Below are positions 16,059 to 25,676 of a DNA stretch of 58,205 nt, one piece after another. How positions within the stretch are numbered: the first letter of the stretch is position 1; each line of letters begins with the position of its first letter. Below the pieces are notes generated by a model that made no database searches, had not been told where the DNA came from, and saw only the letters and a program-made list of their open reading frames with translations. The position numbers and the translations under genes are program-made. The DNA comes from Rubrivirga marina. GTDB lineage: Bacteria; Bacteroidota; Rhodothermia; Rhodothermales; Rubricoccaceae. The stretch is taken from positions 1,890,709 through 1,948,913 of the forward strand of contig NZ_MQWD01000001.1 of assembly GCF_002283365.1 (NCBI RefSeq). The letters are read 5' to 3'.

Positions 16059-16535
16059 GTGCGACGCGAGACCCTCACCGGCGTGACCGTCGTCGTGGCG
16101 GAGACCGACCGGGACCGGTTCTGGTCCCGGGTCGACACGGAGACGACGCCCGACGGGTGCTGGCCGTGGACCGGCGCGCTCAACGCCGAGGGGCGGGGCC
16201 GCTTCTCCGCGGCGGGCGTCCGCGACTACGCCTACCGCTGGCCGCTCGTCTTCGACGGCCACCGGTTCGAGCCGGGCGACGAGATCGACCACCTCTGCGA
16301 CAACCCGGCGTGCGTGCGGCCCGAGCACCTAGAGCTCACCGACCACTTGGGCAACATGCGGGCGATGGGGGAGAGGGAGCGCGGGCCGAGCAAGCTGTCC
16401 CGTCGGCAGGCGGACGAGATCCGGGCGCGCCGGTCCGCGGCCGACCGGCCCACGCAGCGCGAACTCGCGGCGGAGTACGGCGTCGACCGGTCGACCGTCT
16501 CGCTCATCGAGGCCGGGAAGATCTGGGGCTGGTAG
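16059..16535 (+). CDS. HNH endonuclease, small
   Basis: 158 aa. The HNH core is clear: CWPWTGALNAEGRGRFSAAG, then EIDHLCDNPACVRPEHLEL, of the His-Me/HNH_3 type seen in phages. The C-terminal part (SRRQADEIRARRSAADR, then RELAAEYGVDRSTVSLIEAG) is a helix-turn-helix for DNA recognition. GTG at 16059 gives the longest form; GTG at 16083 or 16095 would remove only a few poorly conserved residues. Second HNH gene of the module and not closely similar to the one at 11871. Confidence 0.83.
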   Translation: MRRETLTGVTVVVAETDRDRFWSRVDTETTPDGCWPWTGALNAEGRGRFSAAGVRDYAYRWPLVFDGHRFEPGDEIDHLCDNPACVRPEHLELTDHLGNMRAMGERERGPSKLSRRQADEIRARRSAADRPTQRELAAEYGVDRSTVSLIEAGKIWGW

Positions 16536-16692
16536 CGCGGCGGGTGCCGCAGGGCGGCCGGCCCCCGTGGGCTCTGTGGCGTCCGGGCGAGCACTGTGAG
16601 CGGCGTCATTCGGCGGTCCGAGCGGTGAGTCCGGAGCGACGCCGGGGACGCACGGCTGCGTCTAACTTCACCGGCCGATCGAGCCCTCCGAC

Positions 16693-19600
16693 GTGCCGCG
16701 CATCTTCGACAACATCGACCTGGACCTGCTGCCGGACTTGCAGCGGTCCTTGGGCCGATCCGAGCGCGCGGACCTCTGCGTGGGGTACTTCAACCTCCGC
16801 GGCTGGCGCCATATCGGGCCCCACGTCGAGGCGGTGGCCGGCGGCGAGGGCCGGCAGTGCCGGATCATCGTCGGGATGCACCGGAGCGAGTCGGGCGAGC
16901 TCAAGGAGGCCCTTCGGCTCGACCGCGACGGCGACGGCGTCGACATGGGCGAGGCCGTCCGGCTCAAGCGGCGGCTGGCCGAGGAGTTCAAGGAGCAGCT
17001 CACGCTCGGGTCCCCGTCGAACGCCGACGAGCGGGCGCTCCGGCTCCTAGCCCGCCAGCTCGGCGAGGGCAAGGTGACCGTCAAGCTCCACACGCGGTAC
17101 CGGCTCCACGCCAAGCTCTACCTCTGCCACACGCCGGACAACCCGGTCCTGCCGACCGTCGCCTACCTTGGCTCCAGCAACCTGACGTTCTCGGGGCTCC
17201 GCGGCCAGGGCGAACTGAACATCGACGTCCTTGACGGCGACGCCGCGGCGAAGCTGACCCGGTGGTTCGAGGCCCGGTGGGCCGACCGGTTCTGCCTCGA
17301 CATCAGCGCCGAGCTCCTCGCCCTCATCGAGGAGAGCTGGGCCCGCGATGAGCCCGTCCGGCCGTACCACCTCTACCTCAAGGTGGCCTACCACCTCTCG
17401 CAGGAGGCCCGGCTCGGTCTGGCCGAGTTCGCGCTCCCGGACGTGTTCGAGCGCGAGCTGTTCGACTACCAGGCCGCCGCGGTGAGCCTCGCCGCCCGCC
17501 ACCTCTCGCGCAGGTACGGCGTCCTCCTCGGCGACGTCGTCGGCCTCGGGAAGACGATGATGGCGACGGCCCTCGCCCGGGTCTTCCAGGACGAGATGCG
17601 GCTCCGGACGCTCGTCATCTGCCCGAAGAACCTCGTCCGGATGTGGGACGGGTACCGGAGGCGGTACGGGCTCCGCGGCGCCCGCGTCCTCTCCATCACC
17701 GAGGTCCTCACGCGGCTCCCCGACCTCGAGCCGTACGACCTCGTCGTGATCGACGAGAGCCACAACCTCCGGAACCGAGAGGGCAAGCGGTACCGGGCCA
17801 TCCGGGACTACGTCCAGGCCCACGACGCCCGGTGCGTCCTCCTCACGGCCACGCCGTACAACAAGGCCTACGAGGACCTCTCGAACCAGCTCCGCCTGTT
17901 CGTCCCGCCGGACCGGGACCTCGGCGTCCGCCCGGAGGCCCTGCTCCGCGAGATCGGCGACGCCCAGTTCGAGCGGAGGTACCAGGTCCAGCCCCGGACA
18001 CTGGCCGCGTTCGAGAGGAGCCCGCACCCGGACGACTGGCGCGAGCTCATGCGGCTCTTCCTCGTCCGCCGGACCCGGTCGTTCATCAAGGAGCACTACG
18101 CGCTCGACGACGGCGGGCGGAGGTACCTCCTCTACCCCGACGGGACGAAGTCGTACTTCCCCGAGCGCGTCCCGCTCAACCTCCCCTACGGCGACGGGCT
18201 CGCCGACGACGACGCGGACCCGGCCGCCGCGCTGTACGGCGACGACGCGGTCGACACCGTCGCGGGCCTCCGCCTCCCGCGGTACGGCCTGGGCGCCTAC
18301 GCCCGCCCGGCCCCGCGGCCGCTCCCGACGCCGGCCGAGGTGGAGGTCCTCGACGGACTCTCGCGGGCCGGCACGCGGCTGGCCGGGTTCACGAAGACGA
18401 ACCTGTTCAAGCGGCTCGAGTCGAGCGGCCACGCGTTCCTCCTCTCGGTCGAGCGCCACGTCCTCCGGAACTACGTCTACATCCACGCGATCGAGAACGG
18501 GCTCCCGCTGCCGATCGGGTCGCAGGACGCCGCGCTCCTCGACCTCGGCCGGAACGACGAGGACGCCGACAGCCTGGCCGCGACGGGCGGCGAGGACCGC
18601 GAGGGCGAGGCGCTGGCCGGCGGAGCGCTCCGGGTCGGCCACGCCGCGTTCGAGGGGGCCGCGGCCCGGACGTACGAGGCGTACCGGTCGCTCAACACGC
18701 GGCACTTCACGTGGCTCCGGTCCGACCTGTTCGGCCCCGAGCTCGCCCGGGACCTCCGGGCCGACAGCGAGGCGCTCATCGGGCTCCTCGGCCGCGTCGG
18801 CGACTGGGACCCCGCGCGCGACCCGAAGCTCGACCGGCTCCGCCGGCTCCTCGTCGAGGACCACCCCGACGAGAAGGTCCTCGTGTTCAGCCAGTTCGCC
18901 GACACCGTCGACTACCTCGTCGGGCACCTGCGGGCCGGCGGGGTACAGCGCGTCGTCGGCGTGACGGGGGCGACGGAGGATCCGACGGAGGAGGCCGTCC
19001 GGTTCAGCCCCGTCAGCAACGACGCGGCGGTCCCGGCCGACCTCCAGACCCGCGTGCTCGTGACGACCGACGTCCTCTCGGAGGGCCAGAACCTCCAGGA
19101 CGCCCACGTCGTCGTGAACTACGACCTCCCGTGGGCCATCATCCGGCTCGTCCAGCGTGCCGGCCGCGTCGACCGGATCGGCCAGCAGGCCGAGCGGATC
19201 CTGGCGTACTCGTTCCTCCCGGCCGAGGGCGTCGAGCGGATCATCAACCTCCGGGGCCGGGTCCAGCAGCGGCTCGCGGCGAACGACGAGGTCATCGGGT
19301 CCGACGAGCTCTTCTTCGAGGACAGCGCCGGCCGGACGTTCCTCCGCGACCTGTACAACGAGAAGGCCGGGGTCCTCGACGACGCGCCGGACGAGGACGT
19401 CGACCTCGCGAGCCAGGCCTACCAGATCTGGACCGAGGCGACCGACGAGGACCCGGCGCTCAAGGACGCCGTCGAGGCCCTCCCGCCGGTCGTCTACGCG
19501 ACGCAGATGGCCGGCCCGGACCGGGAGCCCGGGGCCCTCGTCTACCTCCGGACGGCCGAGGGGTACGACGCGCTGACGTGGGTCAACCGCCGGGGCGAGC

Positions 19601-20076
19601 GCGTGACCGAGAGCCAGTTCGAGATCCTCCGCGCCGCGCGGTGCGAGCCGGACGCGCCCGCGCTCCCCCGGACGGACGACCACCACGCGCTCGTCGAGAA
19701 GGGCGTCCGGGGCCTCCTCCGGGAGGGGGGGAAGCCCGGGGGCCAGCTCGGGCGCCCGTCGAGCGTCCGCGCCCGGACGTACCACCGGCTCAAGGCGTAC
19801 GCCCGCGAGATCGAGGGGTCGCTGTTCCAGACGCCCGACCTCGACCGGGCCATCGAGGAGGTCTACCGCGCGCCGCTGACCGAGATGGCCGAGGCCACGC
19901 TCAAGCGCCACCTCTCGCACGGGCTCGACGGGCGGGCCTTCGCCGGCGCCGTCGCCGAGCTCCGCGACGCGGGCGACCTCGTCCAGCACCTCAACCCCGA
20001 CGAGGAGGGGACGGCCCAGATCATCTGCTCGGTCGGCCTCGCGCCCGCCGGGTACGCCCCCGCCGACCCCGCATGA
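16693..20076 (+). CDS. PLD-domain SNF2-type helicase (candidate defence protein)
   Basis: 1127 aa from GTG 16693. Residues 1 to 215 are a phospholipase-D-like nuclease fold with one HxK motif (RLHAKLYLCHT, His139/Lys141) followed by YLGSSNLTFSGL. A superfamily 2 SNF2-like helicase follows: Walker A GDVVGLGKTMMA (about 280), DESH box VIDESHNLRN (about 352), motif III LLTATPYNKAY, motif V VLVTTDVLSEGQNLQ and motif VI QRAGRVDRIGQ (about 821). The C-terminal 250 residues are unassigned. PLD plus SNF2 proteins paired with adenine methylases occur in restriction-like defence loci; DISARM DrmD is a related helicase. The stop overlaps the methylase start by four bases, so the two form one unit. Confidence 0.88.
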   Translation: MPRIFDNIDLDLLPDLQRSLGRSERADLCVGYFNLRGWRHIGPHVEAVAGGEGRQCRIIVGMHRSESGELKEALRLDRDGDGVDMGEAVRLKRRLAEEFKEQLTLGSPSNADERALRLLARQLGEGKVTVKLHTRYRLHAKLYLCHTPDNPVLPTVAYLGSSNLTFSGLRGQGELNIDVLDGDAAAKLTRWFEARWADRFCLDISAELLALIEESWARDEPVRPYHLYLKVAYHLSQEARLGLAEFALPDVFERELFDYQAAAVSLAARHLSRRYGVLLGDVVGLGKTMMATALARVFQDEMRLRTLVICPKNLVRMWDGYRRRYGLRGARVLSITEVLTRLPDLEPYDLVVIDESHNLRNREGKRYRAIRDYVQAHDARCVLLTATPYNKAYEDLSNQLRLFVPPDRDLGVRPEALLREIGDAQFERRYQVQPRTLAAFERSPHPDDWRELMRLFLVRRTRSFIKEHYALDDGGRRYLLYPDGTKSYFPERVPLNLPYGDGLADDDADPAAALYGDDAVDTVAGLRLPRYGLGAYARPAPRPLPTPAEVEVLDGLSRAGTRLAGFTKTNLFKRLESSGHAFLLSVERHVLRNYVYIHAIENGLPLPIGSQDAALLDLGRNDEDADSLAATGGEDREGEALAGGALRVGHAAFEGAAARTYEAYRSLNTRHFTWLRSDLFGPELARDLRADSEALIGLLGRVGDWDPARDPKLDRLRRLLVEDHPDEKVLVFSQFADTVDYLVGHLRAGGVQRVVGVTGATEDPTEEAVRFSPVSNDAAVPADLQTRVLVTTDVLSEGQNLQDAHVVVNYDLPWAIIRLVQRAGRVDRIGQQAERILAYSFLPAEGVERIINLRGRVQQRLAANDEVIGSDELFFEDSAGRTFLRDLYNEKAGVLDDAPDEDVDLASQAYQIWTEATDEDPALKDAVEALPPVVYATQMAGPDREPGALVYLRTAEGYDALTWVNRRGERVTESQFEILRAARCEPDAPALPRTDDHHALVEKGVRGLLREGGKPGGQLGRPSSVRARTYHRLKAYAREIEGSLFQTPDLDRAIEEVYRAPLTEMAEATLKRHLSHGLDGRAFAGAVAELRDAGDLVQHLNPDEEGTAQIICSVGLAPAGYAPADPA

Positions 20077-23000
20077 CCCTCGACCCCCGCCGCGTCCGCC
20101 GCCTCCTCGACGCCCACGACTTCGAGGAGCTGTTCCGGGAGGAGCTCGCCTGGAGCCGTCCCGAGCTTCGCGGGGCGAACGAGGTCGAGGCCGCCGGGCG
20201 GACCTACACGTGGCGGCAGGTCGCCACGGCCGGCGGCGTCCACGCGTTCGTCGTCGAGTCCGAGGACGGCGGCGTCCCCGACGCCCAGGCCCGGCGCGCG
20301 GTCGTGGCCGAGATGGAGCAATTGTTCGGCGAGCCCGTCCTCATCTTCGTCGACGCGGCCCGGACCCGGAGCCTCTGGACCTACGTCCGCCGCGAGGGCG
20401 GCAAGCTCGTCGTCCGGTCCCACCTCTACGCGAGGGACCAGCCGGTCGACCTCTTCCTGTCGAAGCTGGCCGGCCTCCTGTTCGAGGTGGCCGACTTCGA
20501 CGAGGAGGGCCGGCTCCCGCTCCTCAAGGCGACCGAGCGCGTCCGCCGGGCGCTCGACGTCGAGGGCGTCACGAAGAAGTTCTACAGGGCCTTCCAGCGC
20601 GAGCACGACGCGCTGATCGCGGCCATCGAGGGGATCCCGGACGAGGGCGACAAGCGGTGGTACGCGTCGGTCCTCCTCACGCGGCTGATGTTCGTGTACT
20701 TCCTCCAGAAGAAGGGCTTCCTCGACGGCGGGAACCGGTACTACCTCGAGGACAAGCTGAGGGAGAGCAAGGCGCGGCTGGGCGAGGACTCGTTCTACCA
20801 GGGGTACTTCCAGGAGCTCGTCCAGGCCCTCTTCTTCCAGGGGCTCGCGACGCGCGAGGACCAGCGGGACCCCGAGGTCGTCGCCCGGATCGGCCGCGTC
20901 CCCTACCTCAACGGCGGCCTCTTCCTCAAGCACGAGGTTGAGCAGCGGTACGACGGCGCGCTCGACGTGCCGGACGAGGCGTTCGAGAGCCTCCTCGACG
21001 TGTTCGGCCAGTACGACTGGTACCTCGACCCCGAGGAGCGGCCCGACGGGAGCCGGAGCCGGGACTTCCTCAACCCGGACGTCCTCGGCTACATCTTCGA
21101 GAAGTACATCAACCAGAAGGCGTTCGGGGCCTACTACACGCGGCCGGAGATCACGGAGTACCTCTGCGACCGGACGATCGACGGGCTCCTCCTCGACGCC
21201 GTCAACGGCCGCCCGGCCGCCGACGCCGCACCGTCCTCGTCGGCCACATCGCCGCACCGGTTCGAGTCGGTCAACGACCTCCTCGTCGGGCTCGACGACC
21301 GGCTCTGTGCCCGGCTCCTCTTCGACGTCCTCCCCGGCCTCCGTCTCCTCGACCCGGCGTGCGGGTCCGGCGCGTTCCTCGTGGCCGCGCTCAAGAAGCT
21401 CCTCCAGGTCTACCAGGCCGTCGTCGGCCGGGCCAAGCTGTCGTCCGACGGCGACCTCCGAGACTGGATCCGCGACGCCGAGGCCGGCCACCCCTCGCTC
21501 GCCTACTTCCTCAAGCGGAAGGTCATCACGGAGAACCTGTTCGGCGTCGACCTCATGGAGGAGGCGACGGAGATCGCGAAGCTCCGGCTGTTCCTCGCGC
21601 TCGTCGCCAGCGCGCAGACGGTCGACGAGCTCGAGCCGCTCCCGAACGTCGACTACAACGTGATGGCGGGGAACAGCCTCGTCGGGCTCCTCCAGGTCTC
21701 GGGCGAGGACGTCAAGCGGTACGCCCAGAACGACCTGTTCGGTCGGCCGTACCCCGAGCTCGTCCACGACAAGAACGCCAAGACGGAGCGGTACCGGAGG
21801 GCGACGGGGCTCGACCCCACGGTCGACCTCCAGCGGACGCGCGACGAGATCCAGGCGCTCCGGGCCGAGGCCCAGCCCCGGCTCGACCACGTCCTCGCGG
21901 CGGAGATGGTCGGCCTCGGCGTGAGGTACGAGCGGGCGACGCTCGCCGGCGGGAAGGTCCGGTACGAGAGGGAGGACCTCCGCGTCGACCACGTGGCCGC
22001 GCTCGAGCCGTTCCACTGGGGGTTCGAGTTCGCCGAGGTCCTCGCCGGGGGCGGCTTCCACGGGATCCTCGCCAACCCGCCGTGGGACAAGTTGAAGCCC
22101 GAGGACAAGGAGTTCTTCATGGCCTACGCCGACGTGGTCACGAAGAACAACATGGCGATCGAGGACTTCCGGAAGGAGAAGAGGGCGCTCATGAAGCGGG
22201 ACGACGTCCGGGCCGCCTACCTCGACTACCTCAGCACCTTCCCGTACCAGAAGTCGTACTTCCGGTCGTCCGCAGACTTCTCGCACCAACGGTCGACGGC
22301 CAACGGACGGAAGGTGTCGAGCGACCTCAACCTGTACCAGCTGTTCGTCGAGCGCAGCTGGCGACTCCTCCGACCGGGAGGGCGGTGCGGCATCATCGTG
22401 CCGAGCGGGATCTACTCCGACTTGAGCTCGAAAGGCCTCCGCACCATGCTCTTCGAGCAGAGCCGAGTCGACAGCCTGTTCGGCCTCTCGAACGAGCGCT
22501 ACCTCTTCGACGACGTCCACCATTCGTTCAAGTTCACCGTCCTCACGTTTCAGAGAGACGGTCAAACCGAGGCATTCAACGCGGCCTTCAGGCTCAACCC
22601 GCGGGAGGCCGTTGGGAAGGATCGAATCGAGACGTTCCTGACAAGCCCGTCCGAGCACGTCCACATGACGGTCGATTTGGTACGTCGACTCTCACCTCAG
22701 AGTCACGCCGTTCTCGAGTTCCGAAACGAGACGGACCGCCAGATCGCCGATACGCTTGCCTTGCACGCCCGTCTCGGTGACGTGGTGCCAGAGGCGTGGT
22801 CGGTCTCGTTCCATCGCGAGCTGCACAAGACGGGCGACAGCGACCTCTTCCATTCCACGCCGGCTCCTGGCCGGCTCCCGCTCGTTGAGGGCAAGACGAT
22901 CCACCAGTACGACCCGTCGTACTCGTCGCCTCAGTATTGGGTCGAGGAAGCTGAGGGCCGGGAGCGGCTTACGAAGCGGGGCACCGTGGACAAGAAGCAG

Positions 23001-24059
23001 GCGTACGACTATCAGACGTTCCGGCTGACCTTCCGGGATGTGGCTCGAAGCACAGATGAACGAACGACCATCGCGACGCTCCTGCCTCCCGGTCGCTTCT
23101 GCGACCACACGGCATCGTTGATCTGGACGCGTGACGTCGATGGCAAGCCGCTCGTCTCGGACGCTGAGCAGCTCTACCTCCTAGCCGTCTTCAACTCTGT
23201 CGTCTTCGATTGGCTCATCCGGTTGAAGGTCGGGATGCACCTCAGCTTATTTCTTGTCGAGAGCCAGCCGGTCCCGCGCCTCACCGAGGCGGACCCGGCC
23301 TTCCGTCCGATTGTCGAAGCCGCGGCCCGCCTGACGTGCGTCGACGCGGCGTTCGACCCGTTGGCGGCGGAGGTCGGCGTCGAGGGCGAGACGGACCCCT
23401 CGGCTCGCGCGGCGCTTCGGGCCGAGCTCGATGCCCGCGTCGCCCACGTGTACGGAGTCACGCGCGAGGAGCTCGGGCACGTCCTCGGCACGTTCCCGCT
23501 CGTCGAGGACGAGTACAAGGCGGCGGTGATGGAGGCGTACGGCGTCCTCGCCGACGCTGCCCAGGCTCCCCCCGACGACGCCGACACGGCCCGCGTCGCG
23601 GCGGCGGGCGAGTCCGACCGGGTCGAGTTCAAGTCGACGCTCCGGCGCGCGCTGAACCCTCAGGTGCCCGACCGCGTCATCGAGCACGAGGTGCTCAAGA
23701 CCGTCGCCGCGTTCCTCAACACCGACGGTGGCACGCTCCTCATCGGCGTCGACGACGGTGGTCAACCGCTTGGGCTCGACCACGACGGGTTCGACTCCGA
23801 CGACCGGATGCTCCTCCACCTAAAGAACATCGTGGAGCGGAGCCTCGGCGTCGCCGCGTTTTCGTCGTTGTCGTTCCGTGTCGTCGATCTCGGCGGCCAA
23901 CGCGTCCTCCGCGTCGACGCCCGCCCCGCACCGGAGCCGACGTACCTGACCGATAAGGTCGAGTCCGACGCGTTTTACGTGCGCACGGGGCCATCGTCGA
24001 CCTCGCTCTCGCTTCGACATGCGGTAGGGTACATCGCGCGGACGTTCCCGAGGGACTGA
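20073..24059 (+). CDS. Eco57I-class N6-adenine methylase fused to AlbA_2/Schlafen-like domain
   Basis: 1328 aa. The N-terminal 400 residues resemble type IIG/Eco57I-like proteins (LLTRLMFVYFLQKKGFLDG, FGAYYTRPEITEYL). The methylase core has SAM motif LLDPACGSGAFLVAAL (about 425) and catalytic NPPW (668 to 671). A target-recognition region covers roughly 780 to 1150. From about 1180 to the end is an AlbA_2/divergent AAA_4 (Schlafen-type) domain: ESDRVEFKSTLRRAL, then FLNTDGGTLLIGVDDGGQP. I know that domain from standalone regulators and Schlafen-like proteins rather than methylases. DNA from about 22550 to 23300, the recognition region, is visibly less GC-rich. Likely marks self DNA for the helicase complex. 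Confidence 0.87.
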   Translation: MTLDPRRVRRLLDAHDFEELFREELAWSRPELRGANEVEAAGRTYTWRQVATAGGVHAFVVESEDGGVPDAQARRAVVAEMEQLFGEPVLIFVDAARTRSLWTYVRREGGKLVVRSHLYARDQPVDLFLSKLAGLLFEVADFDEEGRLPLLKATERVRRALDVEGVTKKFYRAFQREHDALIAAIEGIPDEGDKRWYASVLLTRLMFVYFLQKKGFLDGGNRYYLEDKLRESKARLGEDSFYQGYFQELVQALFFQGLATREDQRDPEVVARIGRVPYLNGGLFLKHEVEQRYDGALDVPDEAFESLLDVFGQYDWYLDPEERPDGSRSRDFLNPDVLGYIFEKYINQKAFGAYYTRPEITEYLCDRTIDGLLLDAVNGRPAADAAPSSSATSPHRFESVNDLLVGLDDRLCARLLFDVLPGLRLLDPACGSGAFLVAALKKLLQVYQAVVGRAKLSSDGDLRDWIRDAEAGHPSLAYFLKRKVITENLFGVDLMEEATEIAKLRLFLALVASAQTVDELEPLPNVDYNVMAGNSLVGLLQVSGEDVKRYAQNDLFGRPYPELVHDKNAKTERYRRATGLDPTVDLQRTRDEIQALRAEAQPRLDHVLAAEMVGLGVRYERATLAGGKVRYEREDLRVDHVAALEPFHWGFEFAEVLAGGGFHGILANPPWDKLKPEDKEFFMAYADVVTKNNMAIEDFRKEKRALMKRDDVRAAYLDYLSTFPYQKSYFRSSADFSHQRSTANGRKVSSDLNLYQLFVERSWRLLRPGGRCGIIVPSGIYSDLSSKGLRTMLFEQSRVDSLFGLSNERYLFDDVHHSFKFTVLTFQRDGQTEAFNAAFRLNPREAVGKDRIETFLTSPSEHVHMTVDLVRRLSPQSHAVLEFRNETDRQIADTLALHARLGDVVPEAWSVSFHRELHKTGDSDLFHSTPAPGRLPLVEGKTIHQYDPSYSSPQYWVEEAEGRERLTKRGTVDKKQAYDYQTFRLTFRDVARSTDERTTIATLLPPGRFCDHTASLIWTRDVDGKPLVSDAEQLYLLAVFNSVVFDWLIRLKVGMHLSLFLVESQPVPRLTEADPAFRPIVEAAARLTCVDAAFDPLAAEVGVEGETDPSARAALRAELDARVAHVYGVTREELGHVLGTFPLVEDEYKAAVMEAYGVLADAAQAPPDDADTARVAAAGESDRVEFKSTLRRALNPQVPDRVIEHEVLKTVAAFLNTDGGTLLIGVDDGGQPLGLDHDGFDSDDRMLLHLKNIVERSLGVAAFSSLSFRVVDLGGQRVLRVDARPAPEPTYLTDKVESDAFYVRTGPSSTSLSLRHAVGYIARTFPRD

Positions 24060-24865
24060 TGGGGTATCCGCTCTACCTCATCGACGGTGGGACCGTCTTC
24101 ACCCAGCTCAAGAAGCGGGTCGCCCGCGCCAAAGCTTCCACGCCCGCTGGGAAGAAGCGCGCGGCCGCCGTCGGTCTGGCGCAGAAGACCGTCCTCGGGC
24201 CGATCAGCAATGCAGTCCAAGCAGCGGTTCCGACCGCTGCATCTCGCCGGGTGGCAGCCCTCCCTCGAGATGTGAGTCGGTTCGCCAACCTCCACGTCGA
24301 CCAGTGGATATCCCACGTCGGGCCCCACGCGTCCCAGTACGCTCGCGAGATCGACCGCCCCCCCGGATCGATCGTCCTGCCGGGAGGGGCGCTCCCGCAG
24401 GTCGTGGAGGATCACAAGGCGGACGTGAAGGCCCCGAACCGGGGGATGCTTGGGGTCATCGGCGAGGCGCTTCTGGTCGCCGCCCTCGACGTGCTCGGCC
24501 ATGGTCGGGACGACTTCGTCCAGCTCAAGATCAGCAACAAGAAGCGGTTTCCCGACTTCGCCATCGTCAACCCGAGCGGCACCTTACAGAGCCTGTTCCC
24601 GGCCTCTTCCTTGCCGGTCGACTACCTCCCCGTTGAGGTGAAAGCGAGCGGCAACGGGCGCAAGGTCCGCAAGAACGGGAAGCCGTCCAAGCAACCATCC
24701 GTTCTTGGTCCGCTGAAGGAGGCCGCGATGCAGACGCTCAGCTTCTGGAAGACGGTCGACGCCCTCGCGAAGACGAACCGGGGGCCGGGCCCAAGCGTGA
24801 TCTTCCTCGCCTCCCGGGACCTCTACCGACGGACCTTCAACCTCTTCCTCATCACCGGTCGTTAG
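24059..24865 (+). CDS. PD-(D/E)xK-type nuclease candidate
   Basis: 268 aa; ATG 24059 overlaps the methylase stop by one base. The C-terminal half shows a plausible PD-(D/E)xK active site: Glu136 (GVIGEALLVAALDVLG), Asp166 (KKRFPDFAIVNPSG) and Glu193-x-Lys195 (YLPVEVKASGNG). The N-terminal 100 residues are basic and helical (TQLKKRVARAKASTPAGKKR). I recognise the fold but no named family. In this operon it is the best candidate for the restriction effector. DNA composition is a little less GC-rich than the helicase gene. Confidence 0.65.
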   Translation: MGYPLYLIDGGTVFTQLKKRVARAKASTPAGKKRAAAVGLAQKTVLGPISNAVQAAVPTAASRRVAALPRDVSRFANLHVDQWISHVGPHASQYAREIDRPPGSIVLPGGALPQVVEDHKADVKAPNRGMLGVIGEALLVAALDVLGHGRDDFVQLKISNKKRFPDFAIVNPSGTLQSLFPASSLPVDYLPVEVKASGNGRKVRKNGKPSKQPSVLGPLKEAAMQTLSFWKTVDALAKTNRGPGPSVIFLASRDLYRRTFNLFLITGR

Positions 24866-24869
24866 GCCG

Positions 24870-25667
24870 ATGGAAGTGCCCCCGCCCCCCGACTCCACTA
24901 CCCAAGGTGATCCCCCCTCTGGGGGGCTGCTCGGGCCATACTCGAGCACCTACGCGGAGCTGTCCGCCAGCGTAGCCCGAGCCCGGGTTGCGATGTGGGC
25001 GTGGGACCTCGAAGGCGCGAGGCTCGTTGTCGCCGAAGCGCTGGAGAGTCACGCAGAAGCGATTGGTCGCTCGTTGGATGTTGCTGATGAGGTCCGCCGT
25101 TCCCTAGCGCCTGTTCAGGGGTCCGCTGGCGAAGAGACGCCCGTGGAACCGGCGACGTCAGTTCTTGCGGACCTACCGGGTTCACCCGAGTTCGCCGCAG
25201 CCTACGTGCTGAGTGGTCCGGCCGCCGTGCTCGTCCACATGCTCGAACGAGTGGGTTCTCCCAGCGAAACGCCGTCGAGTAGCCCCCCGTCTTCTTTCCG
25301 CTTCCGGACGGTGATGGAGTCCGATGGGAGAGTCCGGCTCCGAGGCTACTCGACCTCGGGTGAGCCTTTCGGCCTCGACCAGATCCAGTCAGGACTCACG
25401 GGGACGTTCGACACGCCGGGAGTCGTGCTGGTGGCGCCCGACGACGAGGCTCAGTCGGGGTTCTCGGCGCTGTTCCGGTTAGCCGTTGCCGCCCCAGGTC
25501 CGCTAGGCACCATGGGCGAACCCGGCTCCACGACGGCTCTGCTGGACGTGGAGGTCCACGGCGACCTGATCGAGGCCCTCTATGTCCCCGTCGATCCGAT
25601 CGCGGACCCCGCTCTTGTGATCAACAGAATCGCCGCCGTCGCTAGCTCGGCCCTCCCTGAGTCCTAA
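24870..25667 (+). CDS. Unknown protein in candidate defence operon
   Basis: 265 aa starting four bases after the nuclease stop. Residues 30 to 75 are helical (ELSASVARARVAMWAWDLEG, then ARLVVAEALESHAEAIGRSL); the C-terminal half looks like a mixed alpha/beta domain (VRLRGYSTSGEPFGLDQI, then TALLDVEVHGDLIEALYVPV). No catalytic motif, signal peptide or membrane segment is visible. I do not recognise it. Its position between two nuclease genes suggests a structural or sensor part of the system. Confidence 0.6.
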   Translation: MEVPPPPDSTTQGDPPSGGLLGPYSSTYAELSASVARARVAMWAWDLEGARLVVAEALESHAEAIGRSLDVADEVRRSLAPVQGSAGEETPVEPATSVLADLPGSPEFAAAYVLSGPAAVLVHMLERVGSPSETPSSSPPSSFRFRTVMESDGRVRLRGYSTSGEPFGLDQIQSGLTGTFDTPGVVLVAPDDEAQSGFSALFRLAVAAPGPLGTMGEPGSTTALLDVEVHGDLIEALYVPVDPIADPALVINRIAAVASSALPES

Positions 25668-25676
25668 GACCCGTCC

